A stretch of 64,000 nucleotides of DNA, from positions 5,292,052-5,356,051 of the forward strand of contig BFEA01000013.1 of NCBI GenBank assembly GCA_003427395.1, read 5' to 3'. Shown here one piece after another: positions 22,901 through 34,796 of this stretch (the first letter of the stretch is position 1; the number at the start of each line of letters is the position of its first letter). The notes beneath the pieces are model-generated. The model saw nothing but the letters and a program-made list of their open reading frames with translations. It made no database searches and was not told the DNA's origin. The position numbers were made by a program, and so were the translations under genes. The DNA is from Chara braunii (lineage: Eukaryota; Streptophyta; Charophyceae; Charales; Characeae).

Positions 22901-23082
22901 ATGCTACCCAGTTTCAAAAGAACGCCAATTGTCTCACGTTGTCGGTTTGAAAGCCCCACATTGCATCCCATCGCAGAAGCAGAAGTTATGATGCTACCCA
23001 GTTTCGAAAGAAGGCCAATTGTCTCACGTTGTCGGTTTGAAAGCCCCACATTGCATCGCATCGCAGAAGCAGAAGTTATGTA
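22901..23082. repeat. 90-base tandem duplication
   Basis: ATGCTACCCAGTTTC starts at 22901 and 22991 and the two units differ at only a few positions. Ninety bases is thirty codons, so a plus-strand frame reads through both. No domain is recognised. Confidence 0.9.
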
Positions 23083-23289
23083 GAAAGCTTGGTTTTGCAT
23101 CGTAGAAACAGACGTTATGTTGCGGTGGCAGGACTGCTGAAAACATAGTTCGAAGTTCTGCGTGCTTGACCCTCTGGATTGTGAATCAATTCAGAATTCT
23201 GTCTTTTCATTCTTCTTCTAAAGCGTGTTCTCAAGGTTCCATTGCCTTGGCAGGACTGCTGAAAACAGATCTTGAAATCGCTTGTAGGT

Positions 23290-24160
23290 CAAGCGCGCTT
23301 GAGGGTGGCAGTGAGAACATACGCGCGACATGTGCAATTTCTAAACCATTGTCCTATCCCGGGTTATTGACATCAATGTGTAAGCCATTGTCCTATCCCG
23401 GGTGGCCACGTCCGTGTTGCCTCGGCAGCGCTGGCGCCATAACCGTACCCGTGATCAGAACTTAACATACCACTGTGCTGAACCCGAAGCCATTGCCATT
23501 TGCCACACGATTACCCTTACGCCGAGGGTAGCGGTGAGAACATAAGCGCGGCATGTGCGATGTCTAAACCATTGTCCTATTCAGGGTTATTGACATCGAC
23601 CCTTATGGCCAGTTGACGTATCACTGTGCTGAAGCCGAAGCCATTGCCATTTGCTATACAATTACCCTTACGCCGAGGGTGGCAGTGAGAGCATACGCGC
23701 GACATGTGCAATGTCTAAACAATTGTCCAGGATTATTGATATCAAGCCATATGGCCACTTGATGTATCACTGTGCTGAAGCCGAAACCATTGCCATTGCC
23801 ATTTGCATACGATTATGCCGAGGGTGGCAGTGAGAACATACGCTAGATGTGTGCAATGTCTAAACCATTGTCCTATGCAGGGTTATTGACATTTGTCCTA
23901 TGCAGGGTTATTGACATTTGTCCTATGCAGGGTTATTGACATCAACCGATATGGCCACGTCGATTACCCTTACACCAAGGGTGGCTGTGAGAACATATGA
24001 GCGACATGTGCAACTAAACCATTGTCCTATCCAGGGTTACTGACATCAACCCATATGGCCACGTACATATTGCCTCAGCAGCACTGGCGCCTAAACCCTA
24101 CCTGCGATCAGAACGTAACGTATCACTGTGCTGACGCCGAAGCCATTGCCATTTGCCATA
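23290..24160. repeat. Degenerate tandem array, about 145-220-base units
   Basis: The word GAGGGTGGCAGTGAGAACAT or a near variant begins at about 23301, 23524, 23675, 23820 and 23977. Each is followed by CATGTGCAAT, TAAACCATTGTCCTAT and GGGTTATTGACAT. Inside, a 26-base segment with TTGTCCTATGCAGGGTTAT is repeated three times at about 23868-23942. Confidence 0.8.
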
Positions 24161-24512
24161 CGTAAAACTTCACATTGTAATGTCACATGTGCTATCTTGG
24201 GCCGTTATCATCACTTCTTTTCGTGGTGGTATCTCTGCCTGCTGATGATGTGTTTTAAGTTCAGGACATTGCATCCATGTCAGGTGATCGTCTTCTAACC
24301 ATTTCATTTTTGTGTGTTTATCTTTACTCTGGGATGGGGCGGAGGACGGCTGGGAGCGTGCATATTCCGGCCGGGAGCGTGCATATTCTGGCGAACACGG
24401 GTCCTGCTTCCCTGTTTGGGCTGGCGATGGTAGTGAGAGGTTGTGGAGGCTTGGAGGGGGGGGGGCGGGGCTGTCGGGTTTTGCTTGTTTGTGCTGTTGT
24501 TTGTAAGAGCAG

Positions 24513-25920
24513 GCATTCGGAGTTGTCCGTTGCTCGTCCTGCCGCAAACGAACCTCCTGTTATTGGATTGAACGCCCGAGACCTGGATATCTTGCGAGTG
24601 ACTGTCAACGGGATCCCGGCCAGGTTTTCACTCAGAGAGACCAACGTGGGAGGTGTCAGCAACAAGAAGGATGGTAGATTGGCATGCGCTCGGCTGTTGC
24701 AGCAGTGCAAGACATCAGAACTGTTGGAGAAGTCGCTGAAGTCAAATGCAGATGCCGCGGATGCAGCATTTAAGGAGTATGTGCAGTCACTTGCTGATGA
24801 CCTGTCTCCAGAGTTGCTTGTGTGGCTGCCTGACCCATTGCCACCTATGCGGGGGCGATGTGTTAGCGCCAGCTGTGTAGGGCCTTCTCTCTCCGGAAGA
24901 TCATCTGACCCAACTGCGGTGGGCAATGTTGGAACTCCTGAGAGCGGCGGCTCTCTCTGTGTAGAGGGCGCACTTCCAGTTGCTGCAGTTGGTGCAATGA
25001 CGAGTGCTACACCTGCAACGTCAAAACGACCAGTTCCAGGAGACCTGCAACAAAGTGGCTCTCCACCCGGTGTAGGGAGAGAAGGTGGCAGTACGCACGA
25101 GGTGCATGGCAGCAATGACGATGGGCTGAAAGAAGATGGAATGGTTGAGGCGTTGGCATCGGGTACGGAAGCGTGGAATCTGTTGGAAAATCAGTCCAAG
25201 GGCCCTGTCGGTGATCTGGGTGCCGACGCCAGTGATCTGGGGTTCATTGACACCCGAGCGAAGGAAAATTCCGAAATCTTTCACTCTCTTCCCTCCAATG
25301 ACGTGGACAAGATTCAGACAACTTTGCCAGCTTCCGACGTGCAGGGAACGAAGGTTCCTATGGAAGGACAGGCTACTGGACACGTGGATGTGCGGGAAAT
25401 GATTGGGACGCAGGCATTCGGGGGCAATGGTGCTGATTTGAGTGGTTCGTTGATGATGGATGTAGAGGCGTCTGCTCCTGGGAGCTGTGTCCCTAGTGGT
25501 TCGGTGGGAAAGGAGGGGATGGCTTCGGGTTGCGGTGGTGACCGTGTGCATATAGTGGGAGGAGAAATCGGAGATTTTGAAGAAGGGGGTGAAGAACACT
25601 CTGGAGGAAGGTCGGCTCAGGTGGAGGCAGTTCCAAATCAAGCTCTCAGTGTCGCAGCTGCTGTCCAAAGAGAAGGCGCTGCTGTCCAAAGAGAAGGCTC
25701 TGCTGGAGGGCAAAGTGTGCAACGCCTTAACTCAGGGGCAGCGTGGAAAGATGCGGTCCCCGTTGGTGTTGCAGGTGCTGGCCCAATGGCGGATCCCGTC
25801 GGTTCGAAGAGTACTGGTGCTGGGGAAAGAACAAATGCATATGAAGATGCCGGTGCAGCTGCTGCTCTCAATATTGCTCCAATGGCGCATGGTGGGAAGT
25901 CTGAGGCTCCTGTTGAGGAG
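24513..25920 (+). CDS. Long open exon-like segment, unknown protein
   Basis: The plus-strand frame is open from 24277 to 25962 (561 codons), much longer than chance would give. Plausible splice signals bracket 24513-25920. Upstream is a pyrimidine-rich run ending TTTGTAAGAGCAG; downstream is GAGGAG followed by GTAGGT. The predicted protein of about 469 residues starts with a more ordered part (VNGIPARFSLRETN, ACARLLQQCKTSELLEKSLK, EYVQSLADDLSPELL). It continues as a Gly/Ser/Ala/Glu-rich low-complexity region. A 21-base direct repeat near 25657-25700 encodes AAVQREG twice. No known domain is recognised. Two minus-strand frames (24324-25115, 25021-25722) are also open, which weakens the argument. 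It could be an exon of a host gene or of an unrecognised mobile element. Confidence 0.4.
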
Positions 25921-25962
25921 GTAGGTAATTGTGCCGCCCACCTTTGCGGTCTCCTTGTGTGA

Positions 25963-28270
25963 ATGAACGCAATTTGCACTTGCCAGTGTATTGCTGTTTT
26001 GTTTGCTCGGCTTCTGATGTGCGGGTGAAGTAGAGGCCTGAGCTATGGGAGCTTGATGTGCACGATCAACAGGAGGATCTCTCAATGCCACACCGGTAAT
26101 CTTGCTGACAACACTGGGACTTGATGCTGTGAATGAGCAAGAGGATATCTCCAGGCCACGTCCGAAGTGATCTTCCTGACAACTCTGGAATGGGGGAGGG
26201 AGGGATCTAACCTGTAGTAGAGTCGTCGAAATTGGCATGGGAGCTTCCAGTTTGAGCCTCATGACGCCCTTCACTATGACATGACTGGTCGTCCTGTGGA
26301 CGACAGTCTTGCTTTTTGTGCATAATCCTGGTAATTTGCAATTGAGGAGGCATCATCGCTCATAGGAGGACGAATGTGTAGGCCTGCTATGGGGCTGATG
26401 CGCTCGTCTTTTTTTGTTTTTCCCGTTTGCTCGCCAGCTCCCGCTATTGCGCAGCCAGTTGCGTCACCGCCTGCCGCCAGTGCCCTCGCTCCGACAAATA
26501 AGGTCCATTTATGCTTGGGTGAATCTGGTGACTGTTTCCAGAATCACAATCAACATTTCTTCAACATTTGGATTGCTCACCAGCTCCCGCTATTGTGCGC
26601 CCACTCGCGCCACCCCCCCACCGTCAGCGCCGTCGATCCGACGAATAAGGTCCAGTTATGCTTGGGTGGATTTTGTGACCTTTGCCAGAATCACAATGAT
26701 GATTGGTTCCGGGAGAGGGGCCCCTCATCAGTGCAAGGCTGGGCCTTGTTTCCCCATTGGACGTTGCAATAAAGTATGGATGCTGCACAGGTTACATGCA
26801 TGCTTACACGTGCGATCTTGAACACTGTTCTATGGCGAGTGACTTTGGTACGCCCAGCCATTACAACTTGCAGAATGATAATTGTATTGCTGACTTCAGT
26901 TTGCCCTGATGTCATGATGCCATGCCTGCCATCGCTGTTGTTCTTGTTATAGGTGCTGATGGATTCAATTATACTGTTTGTGACAATTTGTGGGCCTACT
27001 TTGATTCCCATGTTCCCCTCATCTTTTTGGGTTTCTGATCCGTTTTCTTTTTCTCGAATTGGAATAGTTTGTTCCTCTTTGCTGGCGTAATCATTACCAT
27101 CAAGGAGGGCATGAGGTGGTTCTGTCGACCACGTGGCTGTGAAGGAACCTTTTTGAGGCACAACTGTCAATATGTGCCCTCTGTTAAACCACCAGTACAC
27201 GGCCCCAGCCTTGCAGAAAAATGATGTTGTCGCCACAAGCAAAATTTGGGGCTCGGGGAAGGGCTGCTGAAGCAACGGGGGAGTAAGCTTGTGGGCCCGT
27301 TGAAAACGGGCAACTGGACTAGAACCTTTCCTAGTGGTCCAATCTGCTGGTGTGTTTCCACATGTACGTACAGAACCCCTTCCTTGCTGGCACTGGCAGC
27401 AAAACTATAACAGGAAAAAAAAAAAAAAAAACACAACCAAGGAAAACCAACAAGCATTCACTTTGTTTTTTCATTCGGATGGCTGTGGCCATATTCCTGG
27501 GTCACATTCGAGGGAAGTCTTCGAGTTCTGGTCTTTCTGTTTAGGTGCCCTGCCAGGAAGGCAGGGCGTTTTTCAACTGTTCCGACGGCCGTTTCTTTTT
27601 TTTTTGTTTTCTTTTAGAACGTGGTACTAAGTGAGTGCTACATCTTCCACTGTCGAATTTTCTCAGCCTCTAGATTCAAGATGTAGCGGCCCATCTCAAA
27701 TCTGCTTAGTATCTGTCCGTTCTCCCGAAAGTCTCTGGTAGCCCGTTTCTCTCAGGGCACACTCACAGTGGGAATTGGGTGCACGTACCTACGGTTGACA
27801 GCTGGCTGCATACATCAAGGGAAATGCCTGTGGGGGCAAGCAGCCCCCAACTGGTTACTGGCGCCTGTCATCACGGACTGCCAGCAAAACAAGTGGGCAC
27901 TATGTGCCCAGAAGAGAGAGAAGCACCCATTTTCACACAGTGCCAGCCTTTCTGAAAGTAGAGTTTTTTCCCCATGAATCTTTGCCCATTTTGGGCTAGA
28001 TACAGGCACATTCCTTCGAGGGTACACTCATGACAGGGATGTATCTGACTGCTATTGTGTCCATCTTGAGCAGAAAACGTCGGTGTGCGCTCTTTTTTTT
28101 CCTTTTCTTTTCTCTTTGAAGCCCAGTATCTCTTTGAAACCACCTGTATCCATAACTCGAATTTGGCCAGATACACGGGTCTGGCTTTGTGGAGAGTTTG
28201 GTTGCTGTGGCACATCATTGAAAATGACGATCTCCTTTTCATTCCATCTGCTGGCTCGTCGGTGCTGCCC
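25963..28270. other. No gene recognised; 146-base duplication and hairpin-rich part
   Basis: CAGCTCCCGCTATTG, then AATAAGGTCCA and TTATGCTTGGGTG, recur in two units starting about 26431 and 26577 (period 146). From 27770 to 28060 small inverted repeats are frequent. Examples are GGGGGC/GCCCCC near 27834, GGGCAC/GTGCCC near 27894 and GCCC/GGGC around ATTTT near 27986. No ORF has a domain. Confidence 0.5.
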
Positions 28271-28535
28271 TGTGGCATACTGCGCATCCACACGGGCTTG
28301 AAGGGCCCAACCAGATGGAAAATAAGGGCCCTCCAGGCCCCTTGTCGTTTCAGCCTAAAAGCCTGAAAACGAGGGCCATTTTCACGCCCTCATAAAGTCG
28401 ACCTGCCCTGAAACTCAGGCGCCAGACCAGGGTTTACCACAGGCCATTTTTGGGCCTGTTTCAAGACAACCTTTGTATGAACTTCAACGCCAGGGTCTGG
28501 CACGTTTCGGCATTGGCAAGAGCAGCCTCCCGGAC

Positions 28536-28561
28536 GGGCCAGCACTATATAGTACTGGCCC
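28536..28561 (+). promoter_or_regulatory. TATA box inside a near-perfect palindrome (element B LTR)
   Basis: CACTATATAGT is flanked by GGGCCAG (28536-28542) and CTGGCCC (28555-28561). The 3' LTR has the same ACTATATAGT between GGGCGAGC and GCTCGCCC. It is a likely core promoter for the LTR, with transcription starting some tens of bases downstream. That is an inference from LTR architecture. Confidence 0.5.
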
Positions 28562-28949
28562 GCCCTGCAGGCTGCACGTAGTTCATAGGGACTTCCCAGG
28601 CAGTTCACAGGCACTTCACGTGCGTTCAGGAGGCAGTCTTCAGGAGTTGGCCGCAGCACTCTGGAGGAGTGCTGCAGTAGTAGCTAGTGCTAAAGTAGTC
28701 TTCAGCGCTGGGCGCTGCTAGGAGGTAGAGTAGCGTTGGGAGAGAGAGAGAAGGGCGGAGGCCAGGGAGACTTACCTGTGGCGCCATAGCACCAGCTTCG
28801 TCTTCGGTGTACCTGCAACAAGGCGCCACCTTCACAGGTTAGTACTTGGTACGAGAGGGGGAGAGAGAGAGTTCTTCTTCTTCCTCTAAGTCCACCATCT
28901 CTCCCTCACCCTCTCGCCACCTGACTTCTCAGTATCTGCAGACTATGAG

Positions 28950-28952
<3 letters not shown>

Positions 28953-29010
<58 letters not shown>
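28953..29010. repeat. (GA)n tract inside the 5' LTR of B
   Basis: About 58 bases of GA. The 3' LTR has one at 45059-45107, so it was present before insertion and is an integral part of this LTR. Confidence 0.95.
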
Positions 29011-29013
<3 letters not shown>

Positions 29014-29366
29014 GTGACTTCGAGACTTGATGGCATTTGGATTCAGACTCGACATTGGGATTGAGACATTGGACGATGGATTATTTGGGACCTGTACCGA
29101 AGACTCGGTGTTGACGACATTCCCATCTTCCCCTCTTCTTCGTCTAATCCCCCTCCTCTTCGTCTGTGTATGTTTGGGACTGGCGCATTTCTTCCTGTGT
29201 GAGCGCCAGGTCCCTTCACACCATGCGATGATGATGATGTATGTTTGGTCTGCATTGCGACATTGATTGGTTTGATCATTGGTATTTTAGCTTTCCACTG
29301 TGCTATCCTGTATGTGCGAGAGGTCGGTTCTTGTTCTGGTCTGCACCGTTACGGTATGCAACAGTT

Positions 29367-29378
29367 TGGTATCGGAGC
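29367..29378 (+). other. Primer-binding site of element B
   Basis: TGGTATCGGAGC lies three bases after the LTR end CA. It resembles the usual gypsy site complementary to the 3' end of initiator tRNA-Met, normally TGGTATCAGAGC. Confidence 0.75.
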
Positions 29379-30401
29379 GGACCTCTCAATCAGAGGATCC
29401 GCCCAATCAAGGAGCCAGCTTGCTTGATCGACTGATTGTTGAATGAATGATTGATTGATTGATTGATTGATTGTTTATTAGTGAATCAAGTAGGGCTTCG
29501 GCAAATCTCTGCATTTTTTTTCTTCCGGATATTAGCATTTCGTTTTCTGTCTCACTCTAGGCATATTATGTCATATTCTCGGACTGGATCGATTCTTCTC
29601 TGAAAGTGGAACCGATCGAAAGCCGAAACTTTGCGAAACCTTGCCTAGATCCAGTCATATTCTCGGATATTGCCGAAACTTTGCGATCCAGTCATATTCT
29701 CGGACTGGATCGATTTCTTCCGGATATTAGCATTTCTATTTTGCGCAATTTTTTTTTTCAAGATCGCATTTTTTTTGAAAGCCGAAACTTTGCGAAACCT
29801 TGCCCAGATCTCGCTCATAGTACTCTGAAATGCCTCACTGATAGCAGATCGACAGATATACAAAAAATAAAAAAGAAGGGGGGTTGATCCTCTTCTTTTA
29901 TTTTATTTATTTATTTTATTCTGTTGATTATGACCGGGAATGGAGAGTGCAGCATTGTCACCTTCCTGCATTTCCCTCCCACCCACCCCTTTGTCTGCAT
30001 TCCCAGTTTGGTAAGTGCCACGTCAACAGTGCCACAACAGCAGCAGTGCCACGGCAACAACAATACCAACGTCAGCAATGCCCGTCCACCATGACAGTTT
30101 CAGCTTTGGGCATGCCAGGCCAACTTGCAATCAGACTCGCTTTCTTCTTCGCTTCACATACATGCAAACAGATGGCGAATCACACTGACGCACAGCTCCC
30201 ACGCAAAACTCAGAGATATGGAAATCGAGAACTCAGTTCAGATGCGAACTTGCTTCCACAGGCTATGGCGCATAAGCGCCTGCACATCCAACCCTCGATA
30301 CTGTTTCCAACACCACCGTTCACACTCACTCAACTCTGGATCACCCCGAATACCCCAGACACATACACACTCTTGCGTCTCTCTCCTATGTACAACGGTT
30401 A
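29379..30401 (+). other. Leader of element B, with shuffled short repeats
   Basis: A (TTGA)n tract at about 29440-29472 is followed by rearranged direct repeats in 29515-29830. TTCTTCCGGATATTAGCATTTC occurs at about 29519 and 29716, AAAGCCGAAACTTTGCGAAA at about 29619 and 29778, and CATATTCTCGGA three times. A frame of 214 codons at 29884-30528 has no recognisable domain and runs into the LTR of A. No gag is seen on this side of the insertion. Confidence 0.55.
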
Positions 30402-30987
30402 TGGCCTCTTAACCACTAACTACGGCTACGCTAACTTCTTCCAGCCCACTTCGTCTTCGGGCGCTCTGCAGACCACCTCGCACAAGTCGCTTGAGACAGC
30501 GCTTCCGCATGGCTTACGCAGAGAATGATTGAATTGCTGGACGCTGCCTCTTGATTTATACTTCTGTTGGTCGCTGGTCTGCCCCTTTCCTCCAGGCCCT
30601 CGGGGCACACAGTCCCACACGATACTTGCTTGACTGGACTGCGACTGACAGGATCGGTACCACTGACTGCACGGGGTTGCATTGCCGACTCAATGGGGTC
30701 GCACTGTCTACTCAACGCAGCTGGACCTACGACTTACCTACAGACCTCTAGCCTAACAGTTTCGACCTCTACACAGCCGCAACCCCTACTTGACAGGTCT
30801 ACAGATCGAATCCTTACAACTACAGGGACCTACGACAAAGCACAGTCACTAGACTCACTACTAAAACACAGGTCGTGGGTTCAAAACACACACGGCTCTA
30901 CTCGATACTGTACACGGGTGCAGGTAAGGTCTAGGGATCGGACCCTGGGATCTGCATCTGCTTCTGCAAAGGTGAAAAACCGTTTCA
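30402..30987 (-). repeat. 3' LTR of element A
   Basis: On the minus strand it begins TGAAACGGTTTTTCACC and ends near GGCCA. It pairs with 37387-37964. Confidence 0.85.
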
Positions 30988-30995
30988 CTCCCGCC
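30988..30995 (-). other. Polypurine tract of element A
   Basis: GGCGGGAG on the minus strand immediately precedes the TGAAAC start of the 3' LTR, as expected for plus-strand priming. Confidence 0.6.
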
Positions 30996-31004
30996 GGCCT
31001 AAAT

Positions 31005-31401
31005 TCAAGGTCCTCCGAGAATGCTCCAGTCCAAGGCAGGACCTTTACCCTTCTTGTCTCTCTCATAGGCTCGGACTATATTGGGAGCTGTCTCTAGAAG
31101 TTCTGCTCTGGTGAACCAGCGATCGTCTTCAGGTTCTTGATAAGAGAATCTGACTTTGTACTGTTTCTGTGGACGACCCCTACCTCCTGTTCTGAAGACA
31201 TCCTCACCTACTATGCTGTCAATGTCGTACCTTCCGTCCATATTCGGAGGAATTATAGACCTTCGTGATGGAAATTGTTGGCTTGTTGTACAAGGTAATA
31301 ACTTTGATGCATGGAAAACTGGGTAGGTGTGGAGGTGTGCTGGAATCTCTATTGTGTAGGATGGTCCGTCCTCTCCACCCTTGACTTCTAGGACTGGCCA
31401 T
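31005..31401 (-). pseudogene. Integrase C-terminus with chromodomain-like tail (A)
   Basis: After a frameshift near 31400 the integrase frame continues with GPSYTIEIP and LHTYPVFHASKL, typical of the gypsy integrase C-terminal (GPY/F-like) region. It then enters a segment of about 60 residues: YDIDSIVGEDVF, then KQYKVRFSY, RWFTRAELLETAPNIV and AYE. The order of hydrophobic and aromatic positions fits a chromodomain of the chromovirus kind, which is thought to guide insertion to particular chromatin. The assignment is by pattern only. Confidence 0.65.
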
Positions 31402-32143
31402 GGTCCTTTATAAGCAGGTGCAGGTTTTGCGAGATGTTCTCCTCAAGAGCAAACTCTTTTGACTTGACCCAGACTAGGTTGCCGACTTGGAACTGTGAAG
31501 GGCGACGGTGTTTGTTGGCTTGTTCTATCATTCTGTGCTGGGCCTTCCTGAGGTTCTCAACTAGTGTAGCTATCTCTTTCTCGTGCCGTATCGCGGTACC
31601 GGGCAGTAACCTTTGAATCTGATCCCGGTTAAGTCCTTCAAACGGTCTGCGTGGTTTAAAAGACTTGTGTAGCTCATTGGGAGTGCGACAAGTGGCTAAG
31701 TGCACGCCATTATTGTAGGCACTGGCTACTTTTGGGAGCATCTCATCCCAGTCCAGTTGATCGGGCCTAATGTACATCCTTAAAACTTGCTGAAGGACTT
31801 TATTTATGTGTTCGGTCTGTCCGTTTGTCTCTAGATGACGGTCAGACGACATTAACAACTTTGACCCGTAGACTTTTATTAATTCCTGCCAATTCTGACT
31901 AGTGAACCGAGTGTCCCTGTCACTAACTATAGACAACGGTAGCCCATGTTCACTGACCCAATGGTCGAAAAACTTTCGGATCACTAAATCTACGCGTGCC
32001 TCAGAAGGCAAAGGAACGAAAATGGCGTACTTGCTAAACCTGTCTACTATGACCATGACTTGACTCTTGTCATGTCTACTTTTGACGCCAACATCAATGA
32101 AGTCTATAGACACTGGATCTCCGGGTCCTTCTGGGATAGGCAA
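31388..32143 (-). pseudogene. Integrase core, element A
   Basis: DDE integrase core, joining the element's cDNA into chromosomal DNA. Catalytic Asp, Asp and Glu are visible in SIDFIDVG, SDRDTRFTS and NGQTEHIN. VDRFSKYAIFVPLP and RPDQLDWDEMLP are family hallmarks. The frame ends in ENISQNLHLL where a frameshift breaks it. The zinc-binding N-terminus is in the neighbouring segment (32213-32728) across a stop. Confidence 0.9.
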
Positions 32144-32212
32144 TGGTATGAGAAGACCTAGAGGGGCTCACGTAGTAGTCTTGTTCCTTTGACATACTTT
32201 GCAATTTCGTAC

Positions 32213-32846
32213 TTATTCTATGCAGTCAGCCTTCATACCAGGCCAGGTATACGCACGCATGAGGTTGGCTAATGTCTTCTGCCAACCGAAATGTCCCTCT
32301 GTATCATGGCGTTCCCCTAAGATCAAGCTTATGATCTCTTCACTATTGGGAACGCATAGGTGGTCAACAACATTAGTCTTCTCAAATAACAGGCCGTTTG
32401 TAGTGCGGTAATCTGGTTCTGATTCTGGTGCCTCCTTAACCCTCTTGAGGAGGTCACTATAGATAGGGTCCTGCGCATACGCTTCTTTGAGGCTCTGCTG
32501 CACGTCTCTCCCTATATCCAGATAGTGCACTATCGCTCCAAAGTAGTCTGATCTCCTACGCAGGGCGTCTGCAACTACATTGTACTTTCCCTTGACCGGC
32601 TTGAGCTCAAAATCATACTGGTTTATCTCTGCGGCCAGCCTAGTTAGCTTTGGTGTCATTTTGGCCAGCGTTTTCGGCCACCTTAGTGTCTCGTGGTCTG
32701 AATATACTTCAAAGTGCCTCCCAAGCAACTAGTGCTTCCAGTGTTCTAACACTTGCCTGAGAGCGTAGAGTTCCCTCTCGTAGGTGGATGTTGCTACCGT
32801 TTTTGAAGGCATTCTAGCAGACATGAACTCTACAGGTCTGTATCCA
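32213..32846 (-). pseudogene. RNase H end and integrase zinc region, element A
   Basis: VYSDHETLRW and VVADALRRRSD mark the end of RNase H, which removes RNA from the RNA-DNA hybrid. LILGERHDTEGHFGWQKT and YTWPGMK belong to the His-His half of the integrase zinc domain, with the Cys pair after the following stop. A stop codon precedes LLGRHFEVYSDHE. Confidence 0.85.
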
Positions 32847-34113
32847 TTACAATCGTTTTGCTGTAGAACAACACCTATGCCATATTGGCTTGCATCTGTG
32901 GTGATCGACGAATGGCAATGATGGATCGACTACCTTAAGGACAGGGTACTCTATTAAGGCCCGCTTTAACTTCTTCAGGGCCGCTGTGCAATCTTTATCC
33001 CACTTCCAGATTGCCTGTTTCTTTAGCAACCGGCGAAGGGGAGCAACGATGGTGGAGAAGTTTATGAGAAACTTTCTATAATAATTTGCCAACCCTAAGA
33101 ACGATCGCAACTCTGTCAGCGTGCCGGTAGTCGGCCAGTCTCTAATCGCTGCTATCTTACTGTCCTCAGGCCATCTCCATCTAGGACGTGGCCCACGTAT
33201 AAAACTTGTGGCTTGGCCCACTCACACTTCTTCACATTGATCTTGAAGTTACTTCTCTAAGCTCCCCCAAAACCTGCCTTAGATGGCCTTCATGCTCCTG
33301 GAGGGTCTTACTAAATACTAACATGTCATCTAGATATACAACTACAAATCTATCTAACCACGGCCTAAACAAGTCATTCATGCAACGCTGAAAAGTAGCT
33401 GGCGTGTTGGTTAGTCCGAACGGCATCACTATAAACTCATAGTGCCCGTATCTGGTCCTGAACGCCGTTTTGTGCTGATCATCAGGATGAACACCTATCT
33501 GATGATAGCCTGATTTTAAATCTATCTTAGAGAAGTATCGGCAACCCTGCACTCGATCCAACAAATCATCTATTCGAGGCAGTGGTTCTGCGTTCTTCAC
33601 TGTGATGGCGTTGAGACCCGTATAGTCTATACACATTCTCAACTCTCCCTCCTTTTTAGGGACATACAGAACAGGCGCTCCAAACGGAGACGAACTGGGC
33701 CTACTCCAACCCTTCTCGAGGAGCTCGTCTAACTGCTTTCGCAGCTCCTCTAACTCTCTTGGGGACATTCTATACACCGCTCCTTTGGGAGTTCTATTGC
33801 CAGGTTCTATCTCAATTCGATGCTGGATCGGTCGCTGTATTACTCCTGTAGGCGGCTCAGACAAATCTGCATACTCCTCTAGCAACTTGGGAATACGAGG
33901 GTCTATGGGCTCTTCGGGCTTAGGCTTAGTGATAGGCCTAACATAGGCAACAAAAGCCTGTTTTTCTAGCTTCTCGTTCTTCACTAACCTTGTGAATGCA
34001 GGAGCGCGAAGGCAGCAATGTGCTAAGGGGTTCTCTACCCTTGACACATGAAACAGGCGGGCAGTCTTGACTCCACCTGAAGGAGTAGGGAGCCTACACT
34101 CATGCTCTCTCAA
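32847..34113 (-). pseudogene. Reverse transcriptase, element A
   Basis: The minus-strand frame 34113-33232 holds the fingers and palm: [49 protein letters not shown] (first Asp), [14 protein letters not shown] and [11 protein letters not shown] (catalytic Asp pair). The frame shifts near 33232 into 33221-32847, with ELRSFLGLANYYRKFL of the thumb and the start of RNase H. It copies element RNA to DNA. The active-site residues are intact; the frameshift is the visible lesion. Confidence 0.92.
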
Positions 34114-34602
34114 ATGAAGTGTGGCCCCTGCTGCCTCTTCCAGTCCATTCCTAGGACTATATCAAACGGGAGGTTGTCTTCCAAGAGGAGAGTCAGGAAT
34201 GGAGAACTCTTTCTACCTTCCCATCTTTCTCTAGGCGAAAATAAGCCTGGACTCCCTCAACGTAATCCTCGACTCGCATTGTGCGATTGTCTGCGAGGAT
34301 GCTGATTATAGGTTCCTCTAGCTTTCGGACCCTTGGATTCAGCTTCAACTTTTGTAGCGTTGTGCGACTAATATAGCTACGGTAGCCCCACTGTCTATAA
34401 GGGCCCCTACTCTACCTCTAAAAATCTCTACATCTACCAATACTAGTTGCCCTTTCTCATTCTTCTTCATCTTGGCCCAGGCAGGCATCCTCTCCTTCAG
34501 TTCTTCTGCCACGCATGTGAGGGAAGTGCCTAGAGAGATCCTAACACAAGCAGTCTCTGGGCAGCTTTCTAGGCTCTGGCCAGCAACCTCTGCCATAGAC
34601 AC
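34114..34602 (-). pseudogene. Aspartic protease, element A
   Basis: VGALIDSGATVAI carries the catalytic Asp of a retropepsin. After a frameshift near 34350 the flap-to-end region follows with [13 protein letters not shown], typical of gypsy proteases. It matures the polyprotein. A stop after GPHF separates it from RT. Confidence 0.85.
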
Positions 34603-34733
34603 ATGTGGGTTGGGAGTTCCTCTATGGTGAGCACCCTCTTCTCCACATGGTCTAGGGGTAAGGGCAGTTGCGACCCCTATCGGCGGTTGCCTGTTGCTGC
34701 CTGTGCAGCAAATCGGGCCTCCCTATACTTTGG

Positions 34734-34775
34734 GCAGTATTTGATAATATGACCTGGATCACCGCAGTAAATGCA
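34734..34775 (-). pseudogene. Gag zinc knuckle, element A
   Basis: CIYCGDPGHIIKYC fits CX2CX4HX4C exactly, the nucleic-acid-binding knuckle of gag nucleocapsid. It lies just beyond a stop after the Arg/Gly-rich part of gag. Confidence 0.9.
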
Positions 34776-34796
34776 CTGGTCGTCTATTCTTTTCTG

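Larger units (their letters stand above)
28271..29363 (+). repeat. 5' LTR of element B
   Basis: Starts TGTGGCATACTGCGCATCC and ends GGTATGCAACA. It matches 44375-45607 throughout, including a run of hairpins at the start of U3, a TATA palindrome, a (GA)n tract and the CACACCATGCGATGAT segment. The terminal TG and CA, and the primer site three bases downstream, fix the boundaries. Confidence 0.9.

Noticed and set aside
27547-27574. GCCCTGCC/GGCAGGGC hairpin followed by a T run, like a bacterial intrinsic terminator
   Set aside because: All other evidence is for a eukaryotic repeat-rich genome and there is no gene upstream on this strand that it could end. It is one more inverted repeat in a hairpin-rich neighbourhood.
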